This document shows, in pieces, positions 59,520 to 64,000 of a stretch of 64,000 nucleotides of DNA. Position 1 is the stretch's first letter. Each line of letters starts with the position of its first letter. Origin of the DNA: Polytrichum commune (Eukaryota > Streptophyta > Polytrichopsida > Polytrichales > Polytrichaceae); NCBI GenBank assembly GCA_950295325.1, contig OX485806.1:4216001-4280000 (forward strand). Direction: 5' to 3'. The translations under genes and the position numbers were made by a program. The notes below the pieces were generated by a model, which made no database searches, was not told the origin of the DNA, and saw nothing but the letters and a program-made list of their open reading frames with translations.

Positions 59520-59722
59520 ATGGACGATTAACATTTGGATGAAAATCGCTTGGTAAGACAACAATTCCAACAACATAAATCTATAGTCCCCCCAAAATGT
59601 ACACAGAATGACAAATAATGTTGGGTTAAGATTTATATTCGTGACACTACACTACACTACAGTTTACAATTAGTATTGAGCAAGATAGTTGGAATTGGTG
59701 ACACTAATATCGTACTTAGTGT
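59520..59722 (-). repeat. TTTAGTGT-type dispersed repeat, copy B
   Basis: The inverse complement of 19480-19720 with moderate divergence. Shared blocks include TTTGGATGAAAATCGCTTGG, ACAAATAATGTTGGGTTA and TTAGTATTGAGCAAGA. Confidence 0.6.
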
Positions 59723-60180
59723 AGCTCCCCATTCATTGTTCCAATGGGTGAGCTTACCTAGACAGCACGAAGCTCCAACCCCCCCTGCCATTGACATTGG
59801 GTGTGGCTGGCTGGCTGGCATGTCAGTGTGTGGCGCAAAAGTCTTGAACAAGTTTTGGCTGCCGTTGTCAAGTTCAACAATTCACTTCTGAGTTCATGGA
59901 AGTCAAGCTAGCTAGCTTAGGCTTCCACGTGCGAAAAGGAGCTTGTTTTGCTCCTTCACAGAAGACTTTCTAAAAAGTCGACATTCATTTTTTGCCTTTC
60001 AACTGTAGATAAAGTGAGAAATTTTTCCCAAACCTAGATAAGAGGAATATAAGGTACCTAATGCCCTGCATGCCACCTGGGCAGGACCAAACCTTCTGAT
60101 ATACGTAGGTGCTGTAGATATCTACAACTGTTTAAGGTATGCGGGCGTTCTTTGATGCATTTTTGTTGTACGATCTACCT

Positions 60181-60492
60181 TCTATTGATCAGGTTTGAGA
60201 TTGTAAGTTTGTTTTGCATTAGCAAATTTGAATGAGACATCATCCAAAATCAGATTGAGCATTGAACTTCCCAATTTTTGAGTTATGGTTATCGGAAATA
60301 CATGTTTGTTGATTTCTTAACTGAATACAAAGGTCCTCCCATATGTGTTCAACGTTGAATATGAAATAGTTACTAAACTTTAAAGACATAGTCCAATCTT
60401 TTTCAAACATGTGCCTTTATGGTGTTTTGTTTTGTGATCCTCACCGACCACACAACAATCAAATATAGGTGTATGATCAAGAAGAGAAACCA
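60181..60492 (+). repeat. Dispersed repeat, copy B
   Basis: Aligns by eye with 14884-15195 in the same orientation; see that entry for the shared blocks. Confidence 0.65.
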
Positions 60493-61026
60493 AATAACAA
60501 CTACATGTCGTACATGTTGCAAACCCTCAAATGCTACTTAACAACATTATGATTAAGGTAGATGAGGCTAATGTCGACACCTCTAGCTTTGTGGAATCAT
60601 CCTGCCAATGAATTTGAGCACTAGAAGAGTGAGTAGGTTAGTGATTGCGAAATTGGGAATGAAGAATTTGAAATCCTTGAAATCAGAGTTGAGGAAGGTG
60701 TTGATCTAGGCTCTGGAATCAAAGATTTTCTACTTACCAATCTTGTGTTATAAGGGGGAACTCTTTTATCGTTCAATGTTGAGTAAGTGAACAAAATCAT
60801 TAGCAAATTCTACATGGTCATTGCCGATGAACACCAAGTTTAATGTCAATATTGGTTGTGTCATGTCTCTAAAGTGGTCACATGTCAGATAAAATGTTGC
60901 CGAATTGCTTATCATTATAGAATACCCACAATACAAGTTGGTTAGCACCTCACAACCACATGCCACCTCCTAATTTGCCCATCTCGCGCACAAAAATCAA
61001 GCTTGTCGTAGCTTAGTGGATGACAC

Positions 61027-61252
61027 CAGTGATCGGGGAGATTTTTGGGCATAATCGGTTGAGATCCTAGTGTTTGCAAGTCCAACCGGTTACATGTTGA
61101 CATACTTCGGTTTTTCTATATCAATTTGAGGTATATTCCATGAATTCCTCTAAAGTGATCGGTAATTCTCCTGAAGTCTTGAGCATCAATCGGCTACTTC
61201 TCAAACTCAACCGGTTCATCTGCGACTAACTGCCGATTCTCCCCGATCATAG
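61027..61252. mobile_element. hAT-type MITE M3 (226 bp)
   Basis: Starts CAGTGATCGGGGAG and ends CTCCCCGATCATAG, with the 8-bp duplication GATGACAC at 61019-61026 and 61253-61260. It is the least-decayed pair of ends in the family, and its length equals M1. Confidence 0.88.
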
Positions 61253-61796
61253 GATGACACTCCTAATTATGGAGGATGATGGGTGTAGTTTGACTATTGC
61301 AAAGGTGACTAACCCAAATATCATCAAGGTGGCAGCTAAATCACCATGTATTAGGGTGGGTTTCCATATAGGCCGCTCGCTAATCATATTCTAGTGTGAA
61401 TAAGGACAAACCCGCCCAAATGTAGAGGGAATCTAGTGCGGTAGGGTTCACATGTGCCAACTAGCTACTCTCATCTTCTCAAATCTAGGTGTGCCTACTA
61501 ACCTCCACCTCCCAGTTATGAGGGATGGAGTTCTAGACCAACATTGGTTCTCTTGAGTCTTCAACCAGGACTCAATCCTTCGGTGACCGGCACTTGTAGG
61601 TATAAGATTATTTTAATGGGCGCATGAAGTCTAGCAGCATGTGTCCGCATCCCACCACATTCTAGGAGACCGCCAAAATGTAGTTGGATGGTGACTTGTG
61701 CTTAACTACATGAGAATACCTCCGACCCACTATCATCTAAAATGTAGTGAGCAAACAACCTACATGGAAACTCACCCTTACTCACCCACCAAATTA

Positions 61797-62169
61797 GGGC
61801 TAGTTCACACATGGTCCCAAGTCCTAAGTCCCAAGTCACTTGAGGTCAATTTGTGCAATCTTAGCCATTGAGAGCATGGAAGTTGAAACTTGCCACTTCA
61901 CACGGGGTCCCAAGTCTTAAGTCCCAAGTACGACATGGATGCCCACATGGCAACACTTTTTGGAGGTGAGGCTTGGGACTTGTATTGAGAGTTGGATCGA
62001 GCAAAAAGCTAGACCCTACTACTCTCAACACAAGTCCCGTGAATATTTTTGCATAAATTAATCAAGATTCATCGTATTGATAATTAACCATATTTTAATG
62101 GTTTCTTGAGGCTCAAAAGTTGGGACTTGCTAACATGAATGGGACTTGGAACCCCATGTGAACCGGACC
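61797..62169. mobile_element. PIF/Harbinger-type MITE H9 (373 bp)
   Basis: The left end GGGCTAGTTCACACATGG is nearly inverse to the right end CCATGTGAACCGGACC. TTA lies at 61794-61796 and 62170-62172. AAGTCC(T/C)AAGTCCCAAGT is repeated near both ends. It is a distinct subfamily from H1-H8. Confidence 0.82.
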
Positions 62170-62172
62170 TTA

Positions 62173-64000
62173 AACAAATTGTACTGCCAATTAGGAGCCA
62201 AAAATAAATATCCAATCAAGGAAGCTCACTGAACTAGCCTCATCTACCGTAGGTGTTATAAGCACCCCCTAATTAAACATAATTCAGAATTACATATACT
62301 GTAAGGGAAATGGTGTTTGGGTTGGTTAATATCTCCTTATCAGGGTCATGTGAGTCAATAGGTCATGACTCATGGTCCATTTTGTTGAGATTTACCCTTC
62401 TACATAAGTAAATGCTACTTGAATATCTATTGCTATTTTGTAAATAAATGCTATCTAAGTAACATGTTTCCACATGTAATTACCACTTATTAAAATTTTA
62501 AGTTATAACTAGTAGTCACCAGATATGTTATGTATGTCATTCATGATTAGCACGTATAGGTTTTTTGAAAATTTTCGGTACCACTTATTATATTTTAAAG
62601 TCATAAGTAATAATGTGGTAATAATAACCATATATGTTATATATATTATTCATGATTAGCACATATAATTTAATTAATTTACAATGTTTTGTCTGATGTT
62701 TTGTCATGTTATGGATTGATCTTCTAGAAAATTAGTTTGGTACCTTTCTACCTAGTTACCTAGATTAATCATTATTATGTGAAATTCCAATTTTAAATAA
62801 ATAGTTATTTAACACCCATATATCAACCTCATGTTATTTGTAGCCATGCATGAAACTAGTACTTATTTCACCCAATTGCATGAAAACCAATCCTCAATCC
62901 CTCCAAAATAGGTCTTGGTTAGCCACTAGTATCCTTCTAACCTCTCCATAGCCTCGACAAGCAACATGGTTATAAATCCATTTGTCCTATAAGCATTTTC
63001 AGGGCTTTGGAGGGGTTAAGAAGTATACATGAACGTGCCTCCTAATTCATCATTTTTTGATGTTGAGCTATAATCTTTGCATAGTTTTTGGGTGGCTATC
63101 AATGAATATAAGACTACCATGCAAAATTATTTATGAAAAGCCAAAGCGCAAAGCATTCTTTGTATTAACCCCATATAAGACTAGCTAAGAGGAGAATTAT
63201 GTCACCATATGTGATGCAAAGGATGAAACTAAATGTGAAAGCAATTTGATCTTCATGTGCATTTATTACAATCAAAAGAACACATTCAACCCCAAAAAAT
63301 AATAAACCTGTTTCAAACACTTCCTTATTAACCTTTCATCCTAGAAACAGAGTAGCAAGGATCATTCCACTTAGAATTTAGTGATAGTTTTAGAAAAAAA
63401 ACTTGATACAATTATATAATATCACATTTTCAACACATAGAGTATGGATTTACCATACATTATCACCCATATAATTATATGTATCGCACACCTTGATTTG
63501 ATTATTAGTGATGAGGATGATTTAAATATGGCCACAATACCTTGGGATGTGGCTCACATTTATAGATAGACTAGTAGATGATTCTATACTTTTAAAAGAG
63601 GGAGGTGAATAGGTTTTAAGATGATAGTCAAACTAAGAAATCATAGAAGTTCCCTTACCTAATGATCGATCAACAACAAATGAGAGGAAGGCTTGTGCAT
63701 GGCTGATTCAACTTAGCATGGGAATTGGATGTCACCACCCCCACACGTTAATTAGGGCATGGGTCAAATGGGGGAGACACATTCAGTGCTGGTTAGATTT
63801 ACAAAACACGACTAGGATCATTTCCAGTGTGCAACAGACCCCACCCCCAATAGATTAGACCACATCACAACTCAAGTACACCATAATTATGTATGTAATT
63901 GGAGATAAACTCAATTCTCCAGAAGGAGCTTGCCACATGTCGTTACCTCGGTGGTTGAGACCTGTGTAGGTTCCCATGTGGAAATCGTTTTCAGCACTTC
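62173..64000. other. No recognisable gene
   Basis: AT-rich right flank. I see no coding frame with a known motif, no terminal repeats and no RNA gene. Confidence 0.5.

Noticed and set aside
1..64000. tRNA, rRNA or other structured RNA genes
   Set aside because: I looked for tRNA A/B-box and cloverleaf patterns by eye and saw none; a covariance-model scan would settle it.

Overview
The window looks like nuclear DNA of a green plant or streptophyte alga. The reasons are two spliced minus-strand genes with short GT-AG introns, a wall protein that combines hydroxyproline-rich glycoprotein-type Ser-Pro4 repeats with a plant 'root cap' (PF06830-type) domain, an AT-rich intergenic background, and many decayed class I and class II transposons. 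A non-LTR element with a restriction-like endonuclease and the algal-style Ser-Pro4 rod favour a charophyte alga or early-diverging land plant over a flowering plant. That placement is an inference, and no species can be named from this sequence.

Genes are confined to about 2.7-13 kb, both on the minus strand. The first (2767-4586, three exons) encodes a predicted 163-residue type I membrane protein: signal peptide, one calcium-binding EGF module, one transmembrane helix and a Pro/Gln/Tyr-rich tail. The second (6590-12920, seventeen exons reconstructed here, 1042 residues) encodes a predicted secreted protein: signal peptide, a right-handed beta-helix built from short exons, a 216-residue Ser-Pro4 rod and a C-terminal root cap domain. 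All splice phases agree and the summed exon length divides by three. One exon boundary is best explained by a GC-AG intron. Both products look like cell-surface or cell-wall proteins.

From 13 kb to the right edge I found no intact host gene. This part is a transposon graveyard. (a) Nine PIF/Harbinger-type MITEs share ends of the form GGGCC..TT.ACAC; most have TTA or TAA target duplications and they cluster at 17.0-21.8 kb. (b) Three copies of a ~226-bp hAT-type MITE have 8-bp duplications. (c) A 1457-bp pogo/Tigger derivative is bounded by TA. (d) A 1478-bp hAT derivative has an 8-bp duplication, and a second hAT transposase is broken. (e) A Copia element lacks reverse transcriptase and carries a Drosophila copia-style half-tRNA primer site. 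(f) A Gypsy fragment stops inside reverse transcriptase. (g) The C-terminal part of a restriction-like-endonuclease LINE is present, with a 5'-truncated sibling. (h) An inverted-repeat-bounded array holds eleven ~41-bp units. (i) A family of 18-bp palindromes recurs from 23.2 to 34.0 kb.

The points most deserving a second look are the beta-helix/Ser-Pro4/root cap architecture, the dispersed palindrome family, the half-tRNA primer site, the endonuclease LINE and the bounded 41-bp array.
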